Position numbers and translations under genes: made by a program. Under the pieces are notes generated by a model. That model searched no databases. It had not been told where the DNA came from and worked only from the letters and a program-made list of their open reading frames with translations. From Vitellaria paradoxa (taxonomy: Eukaryota; Streptophyta; Magnoliopsida; Ericales; Sapotaceae), in the NCBI GenBank assembly GCA_019916065.1, contig CM034233.1:24253936-24317935 (forward strand): a stretch of 64,000 nucleotides of DNA, read 5' to 3'. Below are positions 21,707 to 33,766 of the stretch, piece by piece. Within the stretch, counting starts at the first letter, position 1. Each line of letters opens with the position of its first letter.

Positions 21707-22969
21707 TCAGGCCAGGGCAGGGATGCTGCAGTTTCGCCTATCCCTGTCGAGACAATCAAACCCCTCGATCCTCACAGCCGGGTTGTTCCCAAAATTCGCC
21801 CTCACGCATCCGCCTTTCCTGGAGGAGGAAGGGGGGGACGACGACAACCCAGAGGGAATGGGGATCGAGCGAGGCGAGACGGGGGTGAACTTCTCATCCC
21901 CAAATCGCGCATCCTGAATTAATGGGTTAGAAACTCTACTCGGCGGAGACCCACAAAAAAATGGGGGCGACGAGGCTACCTGTGTACAAGATTGCTCCGC
22001 ACCATAGCCACCCTGCAAAACCCACAAGATCTAGACTTCAATACACAAATCAAACACACAAAACTCCTACACCTTTACATAACAAGTAAACAATAAACAT
22101 AATCCACAAATTGTACATATATTTGACCTCCAGACAAATGTTTTCCATCAAAAAATGATAAAAGAGTACACATTCATTCACTCTGCCTCTGGAGTTTTAC
22201 CAGATCAACTCCAGTCAAACGATGGGATCCTGAAGTTGAAATTCAGCTTTAAGAGTTGAAGTTGTATTGTCAGCCTTTAGATTCCTACGAAAATTCATCC
22301 AATAAATGAAAATGTTTTAACCGTTCGATGAATTTTCATAAGAATCTAACGTTGAAAATACAATTGTAACTCCTAAAGTTGTATTGTTGTATTTCAAATT
22401 GAGGATTAAAAACTTACGACTTTAATTGTCCCCCCCCCCCCCCAAAAAAAAAAAAAGAGCCATGACCTTGAAATACAAAGTAAGCTCAGGGCAAAGTGAA
22501 ATTTGCCCAAAAAGTAAAGTCCCCCCCCCACATGATAATGATTCAATATGTTCATCAGAAACAACCCAACAAAATTCCTGCGGGAAATATTTTAGATTTT
22601 TATGCAATACCTTTGGGAGGATGATGTCCAGGAGATCTGTTCCCGCTTTTGATTCACCCAGCTCCGTTTGATGACTGTCAATCAAGCAATTGGGAGTTCT
22701 TAAAAACTGCGTTTTGCAAATTAAACTACCAAGATCAAAAACAACGATACAAAATTGAAACAACAAAAAATTTACCCGAGATGCCATCTCAAGGATCGGA
22801 TCGGATCGTTAATGCCGGAGTTCATGAGACCAAGACGGCGAGGTTTGGGACAAACGACGGTCTCAATCCGGTCGGCGATGGAAACGGAGAGGGAGACAGA
22901 AACAGAGCTCCTCATCTCTTCACAGGCTGCAAAGGCGTTCTTATGTTGTTGGACCGCACAGTGATTCAT
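21707..22969 (-). CDS. Plant-specific 187-aa protein of unknown function (3 exons)
   Basis: Minus-strand exons 22969-22776 (64 codons plus 2 nt), 22674-22611 and 22012-21707 join in phase. All introns have GT/AG ends (GTAAATTT...TTGACAG; GTATTGC...TTTGCAG). Exon 1 begins MNHCAVQQHKNAFAACEEMR and ends VVCPKPRRLGLMNSG, NDPIRSLRWHL. Exon 2 encodes HQTELGESKAGTDLLDIILPK. Exon 3 runs GGYGAEQSCTQVASSPPFFCG, SPPSRVSNPLIQDARFGDEK, a Ser/Pro-rich stretch, then GGCVRANFG, and ends VRIEGFDCLDRDRRNCSIPA-LA. I recognise the set of blocks (CPKPRR, AGTDLLDIIL, PPSR..NP..QD..F, CVR..FG) as a conserved uncharacterised plant family, but know no function. There is no signal peptide or membrane segment; the Ser/Pro-rich parts suggest disorder. 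The gene is intact and has a recognisable promoter and leader. Confidence 0.85.
22430..22457. repeat. C-run followed by A-run in intron 2 of the 187-aa gene
   Basis: About 15 C then about 14 A with no interruption. Other C-run/A-run pairs in the same 5'-C(n)A(n)-3' order occur at 23710-23731 and 43081-43114, and on the minus strand at 1913-1934. Confidence 0.85.
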
Positions 22970-23002
22970 TGACGATCAGAACTAACTTCGAACGAACAAC
23001 GC

Positions 23003-24110
23003 CTGATGTCACATCAACAATTAAGCTTCAGACTAACATATAAACACGAATCTGATCTCCAAAAAAAATAGAAAATAAAATATAACTTCTTGAACATATC
23101 TGAAAAATATGAACAGTTTGCAGATTTAAATCTACAGTTGACCATTTCTCTAGATTAAAAAAAACAAAAAACAAAAGACATCATCGATAAGATCAACAAA
23201 ACCCAACTTGGGGTGTACCAAAACATTTGACTTTGAACAATCGACGCAGATCTGTAGTTAAAAAATAAAAAATCACAACTTCCCCCCTTCTGGGAAATAT
23301 ACGCGGATCTGTAGTTTAAAAAAAATCACAACTTTTCCCCCTTCTCGGAAATATATAGTTAACATGTGTGCTCCAAATTAACAAATCAAGAACAAGTCCC
23401 AGAACACAGAGAGAGAGAAAGAGTGAGAGGGAGAATATATTCAAAAAAAAAATTACTTTAGTAGCAGATCTCTTAACAACAATTTTTCAAAGGCATCTGA
23501 AACGATTACAATCATGGAGCTTGAAACATAGATTTGGTACCACCCCCCATGGAGCTTGAAACATGATATAAACTTCGCCTTAACCAAAAAAGGTTTAAAA
23601 AAAAAAGAGAAATTATTTTCAGATCTACGTTTAAACATGAAAAATTCAAGATAAACGTAAGCCAACGAACCAGAATCGAGGGCGAAAAGGGGTTATTTTG
23701 AAGGAAAATGCCCCCCCCCCCAAAAAAAAAAAGCTGGAAGGGTTTAGAGAGCGAACTAATCATACTTTTGCGACCACAAAAGTTGCAGAAATAACAGCAA
23801 AATATTTACGATAGGATAAAAGATCTAAAAAATTTCATTCTTTACCAAAAACAGAGAACCCAAGAGAGCGTAGGGTTCATGAAATCAAACCCAGACGCAG
23901 ACCCTCTCCTCGTTATTAATTAACCAAACCCAGAAAGAGAGAGAGAGAGAGAGTTCATAGCAGCATACCTCAGCTACCTGCAGAGGAGTAGATAGCTCCG
24001 CCCTCCTCCCAACGGAGGATTCAAATACAAGCAACAAAAAAAAATTAAAATAGGAAGAGAACGGTCAGAGGTAGGAAGGACAACAAAGAAGAGGTGAGAT
24101 TTATATATAA
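23003..24110 (-). promoter_or_regulatory. Promoter, leader and probable 5'-UTR intron of the 187-aa gene
   Basis: TTATATATAA at 24101-24110 is a good TATA box, so transcription on the minus strand should start near 24075. The leader is pyrimidine-rich with (GA/CT)n at 24170-24196 just upstream. A donor AG|GTATGCTG lies at 23969/23968 and an acceptor ATCAG at 23005-23003, 34 nt before the ATG, suggesting a 5'-UTR intron of about 965 bp. This intron contains (GA)n at 23938-23953 and a C-run/A-run at 23710. The splice assignment is inferred from the signals only. Confidence 0.5.
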
Positions 24111-24249
24111 AGAGAAAGGAACTTGATGATTTGTAGAGAGAGGGGACAAGAGAATCAGAAAAAGTAGAGAGAGAAAGAGAGAGAGAGAGAAGGAGAGAGA
24201 AAGGGCGTGTGTGGAGACAAGACTTGGAACAAAGCTGCAAAAACTGCAA

Positions 24250-26600
24250 TAACTTTCTTTTAATTTTTTTTATTTAATTTAATAAATATTTTAGTTTCTC
24301 ACGCAGGCGGTGCGACCCGCGAGAAATCCCATCGATTTTTGCGCCCACAATAAATATTATTCTTTATTTGTGTATTAAAATTCTTAAATATCAAACCCAA
24401 CCATGGTTAGATAACTTCAGCCGCAGAGTTAGGCTCCGTTTGACAGTAGTCATTTACCAAGTTAATGACTATTTTAACGGTGTTTGATTAAATTTATTCT
24501 CTTCTATTTTAGTTTTTTTTATAATTTTTAATAGTAAAAATATCAAATTAACAAAAATAAATTAACCACTTAAAAAAAGTTATTTTTTCCCTTTTTAAAT
24601 ATAAATTTAACTAAAAAAATCTCTTTAATATAATTAAAAAAATTAACTAAATTTGTTTTCGAACCAAATTTTAACGGGGGATAAGTACCCGATCCTGTAC
24701 TCGCTTCTGTACACTCTGATCATTGACAACTGTATCTTTTCTTTCTTGTTTTAATTTTTTTTATTATTTTTGGATCGCCCTTGCGTTAAATTTTAAACCG
24801 ACCTTGCATTGGTCCTTAGGCCAACTGGTCGTTACCTGGTGTCCTAAAATTCTAGGACAACAAAATTTGCTATGAAAATGACACCAAAAACGAATCGGCA
24901 GTGCCAATTAATGTTCATTAAATTTTAATTTTGAGCCGTTTGGGACACCAACAAAATTTAAAAAAATTTTACAAAATATTAAAAATTTCAAATTTTTTGA
25001 ACTTCAAAAAATTTTAGTTTTTTTAAAAAATTTATCAAAATTTATTGGAACAAACTAAAATAATGCATTTGTACAGATTTTGTGATATTTTAAAAGTTAA
25101 ACTAATATTTATACCAAAAAGTTTCACAAAATTACAATAATTTTCAAGATTCTTTATTAAAATTTTATCACATGTCACTTTATATAATTTTTAATTCAAA
25201 TCAAATACAAATATTTAACCATCATTTCAAAATAACTTTTTACACTCTAAATTTTAAAAAATTTTACTTTTGGGTTTTTCTTTTTTTTTAACACTCCAAA
25301 TGATCCCTTTATAATGGAAAAGACTTCAAATACAAAAAAAATACATAAAAAAATTTAATTACGCTCACACCCTTTTAATTATATCTAATTTTTTATTTAT
25401 CCTCTCTGTCTATTTATCCTAACACTTTTAACTCTCACCAATTTAAAAAGTTCTCTATTTAAAAACCGTTAAAGTTAGATAAAATATTGTCAATTGGCAA
25501 TCATTTTTATAACACAACTTTATTAAGGGTGTTTGGTTGATAAAAAATAGGACAAAAATACAATAAAGATAAAAAAATGTGACATATACGTGAAATGTGT
25601 AAAGTTTTAATTAGAGGAAAGTATAAAAAGTAGTTAAAGTTGATGAGTTTTGGTGGTTTTTAATAGTGCCAAAAAGGGCCTAGAAGTGTGTTTGAAAAAA
25701 AAAAAACTACTAGCTCTGTTTTTTTTGTTTTTTGTTTTTTTTTTTTGTGTTCCCTTGTAAAACATTAACTCAACTTTTAACTACTAATTTTTAGTTTTTT
25801 TTTAAATATGTAAATTTATCCTCTTATATTTTAAATTTATTTTTAATCTTTGAAAGTGAAAAATGTCAAATTAACAAAAAATTAAAAAATTAGTTACTAG
25901 AATGCTTGCTTTTTTTCTCTTTCCACAAATTTTTTTTTAATTTTCCAAGCTCAACCTAAAACCGAAATATCCTCAAAAACAGAAAAAACAAATAAAATAA
26001 TACATATGCATATACGTAGACATATAAATTTTATATTTATCTTACTCTATTTACCCATTTAAAAATCAATTTATAATAAATGTTATAAAAATAATTAAAT
26101 TTATTAAAATAAAAAGTAAACTTTAATAAACAATAATTTATTATTAGATTTATTTATTTTATTATACATATACAAGAACATCATCGGTTTGGGTTCGCAT
26201 CCCAAGGGCATAATTCAAAACCAAATATTAAATTTCAATCCTAAATCCATCTAACGCGGTGTTTGACAATTCAATTTTCAGCCAAAAAAATTATTAAATT
26301 TTATTTCTTGAGTGTTTGGCAAAATACTAATTTTTATCACTTTTCTAATTAGTTACAATAATTTGCTAAACTCATAATTTACCAAAATTTATTAAAAATT
26401 ACTAAAAATATCAAAAATAATTAAAAATTATCAAAATTTACTAAATACTTGAAAGTTATAAAAAGTTATTAAAACTTGCTTTTGACAAAAAATATCAAAA
26501 ATTATTAAAATTTAAACTTTTAAATAATAGTTAAATCTTATTAGGATATTCCTTGATTGAGGTTTGATCGGATTAGATACTTTCCATCCATGCGTTATTT
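24250..26600. other. AT-rich spacer with diverged MITEs
   Basis: No gene seen. About 24429-24690 starts GGCTCCGTTTGACAGTAGTC and resembles the Harbinger-type MITE at 62721 (shared AAATATCAAATTAACAAAAA-type block). About 25670-25950 carries the same block (AAAATGTCAAATTAACAAAAA). About 25527-25690 starts GGGTGTTTGGTTGATAAAAA. About 26185-26220 has a tRNA B-box-like GGGTTCGCATCCC without an A-box. Confidence 0.45.
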
Positions 26601-26626
26601 GGGGGTGGTGGTGGTGGTTAGTGTAA

Positions 26627-27053
26627 CGAAAAATAACAAAAAATAATGAAAAATATGATTTGGATAATTTTTTGGCGTTTGGCACACACAATCACCAAAT
26701 TATGTTTTTTAAAAAAGAATAGTGAAACTTTTGGAGTTTTGCGCCAATTTTTTGGAGAGAAAACCATCAGAACAGTTTTTTTTTTTTTTTTTTTTGTCCG
26801 TTGGAAAGGTTTTATGTGAGAATTTATTGAAAAATGTAAAAAGTTAACGAGATTTGTACAAAAATTATTAAGATTTATGGAATGTTATTGAGGTTTATAA
26901 AAACTTCATTAGAGTTTGTGAAAAGTTAATACTGTGTAGATATATATAAATTTATAATTATCTTATAAAATACAAGAAGTGTAAAATATGTTAAAAAATT
27001 TTAAAAATTTTAAAAATTTTTTATTGAATTTTATCGTACCAAACGGACCCCTT
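26627..27053 (+). mobile_element. Dispersed 400-500-bp repeat, copy 2
   Basis: It matches the repeat at 18889 block for block: AACAAAAAATAATGAAAAATA, TTTGGCACACACAATCACCAA, GAGAAAACCATCAGAACAG, RTTTGTACAAAAATTATTAA, CTTATAAAATACAAGAAGTG, ending CGTACCAAACGGACCCC. A long T-run interrupts it at 26778-26797. Confidence 0.6.
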
Positions 27054-27784
27054 AAATGAGATTTTGAGTAAAGTTAAAAAGCGAATTTGGTCGTAACTTA
27101 TTGCAAGAATGGCTGGTCCTTTTAGATGCATAGCGAGGAAATTGAGCCCAAATCTCTAGTTAGACATTGCAAGATTGCAACTTCTAAACCAAAGTTGACC
27201 ATAAATTCTTTTGTTAATTTTAAGTTTTATCGAGCAAGGACATTTGAGTTGTGGGTCTAATCAATTCCTTTGCAACGGACCAGAGTCTGAGCTTTTCTTT
27301 TTCTAATTTTTTAATTTAATGATATTTTTATTTTTAATTTATTTAAATACAACTTAAATTATTTATACTTATCTCGAACTCTTACTAGAACTTTAATTTG
27401 GTAAGTATTTGGATTCGAAGTTGACTTGTAAATATCTCAATTAAAAACGAAAATAAAGTTATTCTGATCTAAAACATAATAAATAAAATATTATTAAAAA
27501 TATAAAAATATTACAATATATATATATTATTTTATCAAATCAGATTAAATTATTTTTTTTAAGTTCAAACTCAAATTTAATTTTAAACTAAAACACAAAT
27601 TGAATTTAATTCGAAATCGTCTTTTTAATTACGAATTATACTTTAACTGAATTCAAATAACTTTGAAAGAATAATTACCAAAAAAAAAAATAACTTTGAA
27701 AGAAGCTTGATTCACTTTCACCGCTTATTGGAAACCAGCTTTGCAAAGGTTTTGAATTGTTTGACGTGTGTTTGTATGATTGAA

Positions 27785-27947
27785 CGTGTTTGTTTAGAAT
27801 TGTATAAAAGTGTATAAAATAAATAAAATTATAAAAATAAATATCTCATAATTCGTATAATAAGTAAAAATTTAAAAATTTATTATTTTATAATTTATAT
27901 TTATAAAAATTTATAAAATTTTATTTTATTTTGTAGTAACCCAAGCG
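27785..27947. mobile_element. Near-palindromic MITE, relative of 18326
   Basis: CGTGTTTGTTTAGAATTGTAT AAAAGTGTATAAAATAAA, the central ATCTCATAATTCGTATAA, then a mirror-image return (ATTTATAAAATTTTATTTTA) to GTAACCCAAGCGG. It shares TGTATAAAAGTGTATAAAAT with the reversed right arm of 18326-18494. Confidence 0.55.
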
Positions 27948-28147
27948 GATAGAAAGAAACCAACACACGTATGCGGAGAGGAAATTGCGTTGATTGGTTG
28001 GCCACAAGTTCATGGCCAAACTTGTCATGCTCCGAAACTTCCCAGACCCTTCTCTGTAAAGTAGATATGGATTAGGAGCCACCCCCTTGACAAGACTTGA
28101 GTGGTGGTTCATTCGTTATTTATTTATTTATTTATGTATTATGGGCA

Positions 28148-28294
28148 TGTTTGGTAAAAAAAATTAAAATTTACTAAAAATTTACAAAAAATTTATATTT
28201 TCTTTTAATTAAATTTTATCATATATTACTTTTATATCAAATTTTTATATTTTTATTGTATTTTTTGGCCAATTTGTTTCCAACCAAACACTCC
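28148..28294. mobile_element. Short MITE with GTTTGGTAA termini
   Basis: GCATGTTTGGTAAAAAAAAT at the left, CCAACCAAACACTCC at the right, with ATTAAATTTTATCATATATTAC between. The same layout occurs at 41857-41985. Confidence 0.45.
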
Positions 28295-28347
28295 CTATAT
28301 CTTTCTTGCATAAAATAAAAATAAAAAAATAAGTGGAGTTCATTATA

Positions 28348-28495
28348 GGGTGTGTTTGGAATGATAAAAAGTGAGATAAAATGAGATAAATTATGAGTTT
28401 GTAATTCGTATAGTGAGATAAAAAATGAATAATTTTTATAAATTTCTAAATTTTTCAGAGATTTTTTTTATTTTTTAGTACACCAAATGATGCCT
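28348..28495. mobile_element. Short MITE, 'GTGTTTGG' family
   Basis: GGGTGTGTTTGGAATGATAA then AAGTGAGATAAAATGAGATA, central ATGAGTTTGTAATTCGTATA, ending TTTTTTAGTACACCAAATGATGCC. It is very close to 42891-43027 and aligns with 16213-16357. Confidence 0.6.
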
Positions 28496-28499
28496 ATAA

Positions 28500-31400
28500 A
28501 GTGAATTAAATTGAGGGTATATATTCTTAAAATGTAATAAAAATTTTTTTCCTGCTGTATGAAACTAATAAAGTGGTGGGTGAATGTTTTTAAAAGAGAA
28601 TTTTTAATATAAATAATTCAATTTATATATAAAGACAATAAATTAAATTCAGAATTCTCACTAAAAATTATCCATATTCTATAGAGCGGGAAAAAAAAAA
28701 AAAAAAACAATCCAAGCGATACATTCTTTTATTTTCAAAATTTAAACTTCTTTAGTTAAAAATAAAACTTACAAAATAATTAAATAATTAGATTAAATAT
28801 CTACGTGCCTCTTAAACTATCCAATTTTTTTTATTTTCCCTTCTAACTATCAATTGAATTCTCTTCCGCCTTCAACTATTATTTTTTCGTTTAATAAGGA
28901 CAAATCACATTTTTCATCTAATAAATGGATGGAAAAGTTAGTCCTAAGACTATATTAGTTCTCTAATTTAAATATTTATTCGTCCCTTAAACTATTATAT
29001 TTTTTTTACCAAAGTACTTTAAACTTTTATAAGAAACAAAAAGAGAAAAAAAAAAAAAAAAAAGAAGATTCGTTTAAGTTTTAAATTGTTTTGAACGTTG
29101 AAACGAAGTGTGTGACTTTTTTTTTTTTTTTTTTTTTGGAAAAGTCTATATATATATATATATATATAAAACTTTAACTAACCCCAAATTGTTTTGAGAG
29201 CATTTTCAACATATTCTTTACTATAGATACTCCCTTGTAACACGAGAAAGAATAATTATATAATGCCCTCCTGCCAGTCATGTCACTTTGTGCTTTCTTA
29301 CGTTTGGATCAATCAAAATGAATTTTATAAATTAATATAGTTATTTAATTCATATTTTTAATTTTTTATTTGAAATTAAATAAAGTTTTTAAAAATAAAA
29401 ACATTAAATAGTATTTAAAAATAAATATTTCAATGCAATAAGGAGTAATTTAGATAAGTTATTGAAAAGTCAATCAAGTAAGACAATTGTAAAATAAAAA
29501 AAAAATATTATCTTTAATATATTTTAAAAAATTTATTTAATAAAGGTATTGGAAATCCCCTAAATATTTTTAAGATCATTTGTAGTTGTTTTTGCGTAAT
29601 GTTAAAAAGCCTTTTACAATTCCTATCAAGGCCCCTTTGGTACAACAAAACAATTTTAAAAAATACTAAAAATTTTTAAAATTCTCTAACACATTTTGTA
29701 CTTTTCATAGTTCATGAAATTTTTATAAATATATATATATATATATATATATCTATATATTCTAACAAATTTTTACAAATCTCAATAAATTTTTTTACAA
29801 ATCTCAATAATATTTCATAAATCCTAATAACTTTTTTACAAATTTCAAAACTTTTTTAACCACTAACAGTAAATTCTTATATAAAACTGTTTCGACGGAG
29901 CCAAAAAATCATTCGGACGGTTTTTCTCTATAAAAAACTGATGCAAAAGTTAAAAAAAATATTATTTATTTTTGAAAAATGTGATTTAATGGCTGGGCAC
30001 CAAACGATAAAAAATTTCTCAAATCATATTTTTACAAATAAAAAAATTTACAGATACAATAAAAAAATTATTACTTAATAATAAATGTTATGGTCATAAT
30101 AAAATTAATAATATTTATTTTATCAAATTATTTTTGAATTATTTCTATTTTTTAATGAATTTAAACGCTATAGTAAGATTTTTCTTATATTTTTTTCGAA
30201 TTATTCCTAATAATTTTTAAATTACAAATTTTTCATTACGCCAAATAATTTTTAAACGTGGAAAGTTAGATCCGAAACCTGATCCACGGTTGCATTAAAC
30301 GCTTCATGCATGGTCCTACAGGGTATCCCAAATGGTTGAAAAGACATGGGCATGGACAGCTGTGAGTCTGTGACTCGTGACCCAAGATTAGAATCTGTCA
30401 AGATCTAACTTTTAACATAACCAGTAGGGTCTGTACAGGCACAGCTACACTACAGCTTAAATTAATTTAAAACAAGAGAGAGAGAGAGAATAAAAAAAAG
30501 TCAGTAAAGATCATATGACAGTGTAGATGAGGTTGGTATAGCTATTCATCTCCCTTCCCATGACACTGTCCAAACCATGGGCACTCTCGGAGTGGTGAGA
30601 AATAGATAAAAAGTGAGATAATAATACTGTTTGGATTTAAAATAAAAAATATAAATTTTTATAAATCTGAATTATGAAATTATAAAATTTAAATACATTA
30701 TCCATTACATAAAGTATGAGGCACTAATATTTACAAAATTATATAACTCCAAACACGCTTAATTTATAAATTCATAATTTATGAAATAAAATAAAAAATG
30801 AATAAATTTTAAATATTTTTTAAAATTTTTAAAATTTTTTATCAATTTTTAGTAAACTAAATATATCCTGAATTGCTATAAGTAATTAATATCTTGTATT
30901 TTTTTTTAATAATTTCATAATTTTTCGATGTAAAGTATGTATTACATTAAGATTTGATTTGGTAAGTAAATAATTTTTTTTTCATTAACAGGTGCTAACT
31001 ACTAGTTAGTTACTAAAAAGTTAACTTTTTAAATTTTGTTAATTAAACTTATATTCAATTACATTGTATTTTGATTAAAGATTTGTCAAGAGAGAATGAA
31101 AAAAATAAAAATTTAAAATTTATTTTCTTGTGTAAATTATGATAAAAAAATGGAAGAAATAGGAGATGAAATATAAGAATTTCAAATTCATTAAATTAAA
31201 AATCAGTATATTAATGAATATTATTTTACTTTCGTCTATTTTTTAGTCTACTAAGATGAGGATCAAATGCTTTTTTTTTTAAATTATTTTTCCTCTCTCT
31301 TTTTACTTATTTTTCTACATTTATCAAGTTTTTATCACTCTCACTTGTGTCTCTCTACCTCTCTCTCCATTCAACAACTTTAATATTTTAAAAGCGTATT

Positions 31401-31820
31401 TCTTTTATAAATTTATTTCGCTTAGGCCTTTTTGTTAAGACCAATGATTTGTCAACCAAAAATATGAATTCAAAATTTCGCCCCTTGTTTAAATTGCGAT
31501 AAAAAATGCAAAAAAGTTAAAAATTTAGTAAGCTAAAATTAGTTAAATTAAAAAATTAATTTACTGATTTATCACTTTAGCTTATTATATCTTTTAATTC
31601 ATTCATATAGAAAACACAAGAAAAAATTAAAATTAATTAAATTGAAAAATTAACATATTGGCGGATTACTTTTAATATACTATAATTTTTAATCCATTCA
31701 GATAAAATCATATATTTAAAATTTTTATGGTACATTAATTTTTAATTTACTATAATTTTTAATCCATTCAAATAAAATCATATATTTAAAATTTTTATTT
31801 TACATTAATTTTTTTTATTA
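28500..31820. other. AT-rich spacer with degenerate repeats
   Basis: No gene seen. It holds (AT)n runs (29148-29168, 29729-29752), A- and T-runs (29046-29062, 29118-29137), the reversed dispersed repeat at 29629-30030, and two adjacent 'GTGTTTGG'-family MITE remnants at about 30622-30758 and 30758-30872. A (GA)n run lies at 30474-30490. At 31673-31735 and 31738-31795 a segment of about 60 bp is tandemly duplicated (TATAATTTTTAATCCATTCA). Confidence 0.45.
29629..30030 (-). mobile_element. Dispersed 400-500-bp repeat, copy 3 (reversed)
   Basis: It reads in the opposite direction to 18889: GGCCCCTTTGGTACAACAAAA, AACACATTTTGTACTTTTCAT, TCTCAATAA/CTAATAACTTTTTTACAAAT units, GAAC-like hinge CGGACGGTTTTTCTCTATAA, then GGGCACCAAACGATAAAAAA and TCAAATCATATTTTTAC. 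Confidence 0.55.
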
Positions 31821-31829
31821 TTATTTTTT

Positions 31830-32240
31830 CACTCACAAAAACCCCATTCTGAAAATGCGCTTAATACAAAACTAGCCCCTGCGGGCACGCCCCTTAATAG
31901 TGGTAAGAAAACGTTTTTGTGTTTTGGTTTTAAAAGAGAAAAGCTTTGAAAGCTGGCGGGCGAGCGGTGCCAAAAGCAGGTTTGGACCGTAACGTGGCAA
32001 CGTGGCCGCGGTTCAGTTCCATCCCTAAAATAGGAACCCGCAACGTTCAGCGAAAAACATGGCTTTCTGTTTCTTTCCATACAGCCCGTCCATGTGATTA
32101 AAGTTCGCTTGCCAGCCAACCCAATATTAAAATCAGCCAAAAAAAAAAAAAAAAAAACAATTTCTCCCGAGTTCTACCTCATGCTTCTCTTCGTGGACTC
32201 TCCTGCAGAGTGCTGATTGATCTGCCAAAACCATGCAGGT
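31830..32240 (+). other. GC-richer island, possible first exon or gene remnant
   Basis: An abrupt rise in GC content (for example AGCTGGCGGGCGAGCGGTGCC and CAACGTGGCCGCGGTTCAG) within AT-rich DNA. The right end reads CCATGCAG|GTTACC at 32231-32244, a start codon followed by an acceptable splice donor after Met-Gln, preceded by a pyrimidine-rich leader (TCTCTTCGTGGACTCTCCTGC). No plausible second exon follows in the next 1.8 kb. It may be the 5' end of a gene whose body was displaced by insertions, or chance. The minus strand is open for 103 codons here, but the translation shows no family feature. Confidence 0.3.
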
Positions 32241-32773
32241 TACCTTACATTTTTTGCGTGAATCAAATTTTTAGCTGGTAAATCAAAGTCATGTCAATCA
32301 AAGTTTCAAATAGATTTTCTCGAATTAAAATTTAAAATTAACAGATGGTTTGATATCTTTGCCATTATTTTTGGAATTATTTCTTATTTTTTAAGGTTTC
32401 ATTTGGCATCTCTAATAAACACTATAAATTACTATAAATCTCAAACAACCCCTATACTTCTAATTTTTCTGTCATTACTAATTTTAAAAAATTTCAATAT
32501 TTCACTAAAAAAAATAAAAAATCTGGAAGTAGGTTAACTGAACGCATAAATTTTGTTACAATCATATTGTTCGTGTCGAAAGTTTTCAAACGAGTACCAT
32601 TGTCACTATTTTATATGAAATTTTTTTGAATCCGTGGGAACGGATTTGGAAAACCGTTCCTATGGTTTACTACTATTCAAAAAAAAGACACCAAAATTAA
32701 CCCCAGATCACATTTTATCCAAATTTATCTTATTTTTTCTTACTCCAAATAGAACCTAAATATTTTTATATTA

Positions 32774-33297
32774 CAATTAAAGTAACGTTTGCAGTGATAA
32801 AAAATAAAAAAAAAATGTGTTTTAGAATAATTGTTAACGTTTGGTGTTTCTAACTCAAACTACGTTTTTAAAAAATAAATAGTGTAACTTTTGAACTTTT
32901 GCGGTAAAAGGTCAGAGAGAGAAACTATAGAAACGGTTTTTTAGATCCATTCCCATGGATTTATGTAAGAATTTTTTTTAAAGTTGTTGAACTTTTTGAT
33001 TTCTGTAAAAAAAAGTTAGAGAGAAAAACTATAAGACTAATTTTTTCGGTTCATTACCACGGATTTATGTTAAATTTGTTGAAATTTATTAAAAAGTTAT
33101 TAAATTTTTTAAAAAAATTATTAGAGTTTGTAAAAAAAAATATTGGGGTTTATAAAAATTTATTTGGATATGTAGATATATATAGAAATTTATAGAAATT
33201 TCATGAAGTACGAGAAACCAAATGTGTTAGGGAGTTGTACATATTTTTAGAGATTTTAGAGATTTTTGTTGATTTTTAGCAAACCAAACAGTGCCTA
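32774..33297 (+). mobile_element. Dispersed 400-500-bp repeat, copy 4
   Basis: Blocks GTTTGCAGTGATAAAAAATA, AACGTTTGGTGTTTCTAACT, AGAGAGAAACTATAGAAACGG, ATTATTAGAGTTTGTAAAAA, GGATATGTAGATATATATAG and TCATGAAGTACGAGAAACCA, ending GCAAACCAAACAGTGCC. The hinge (GAGAAA-CTATA-GA/AC-TTTTTT-CATTCCCATGGATTTATG) is duplicated, making this copy longer. A diverged reversed relative precedes it at about 32395-32760. Confidence 0.55.
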
Positions 33298-33766
33298 AAT
33301 ATTATCCAACACACTCATTCATTCATTTGTTTAAAAGAAATTACAAATACTAAAATATTTTTTTTACTAACTTAAAACACTAGAGATGTCATTGGAATGG
33401 GTATATAAAGATACTTAACCTATTTAAATCTGTTGAAAAATATTCTAATAATACTAGGATAGGTTTTGGATTAAAATTAAATACCCATACAGATTTAAAA
33501 TCGGTTCAGAATTAATCTATAAAGTACTTGATACCCATTTATGCTAATAAGGCATCATGTTTGTAGCTCGAAACGTGATCTATTATTCACATGCAATCAT
33601 ATAACATTCATATGAAACTCAATCAGAGCCACTCAATAACTTTGGAATATACATCCACAATTATAAGAAATAAATAAAGTTTCAATCAACAAATGAGCAA
33701 TTGCACTCCCAAAAGAAAAGTACAAGGCCAACTAGCCTTTACAACACAATCAAATCATAAAAAAAT

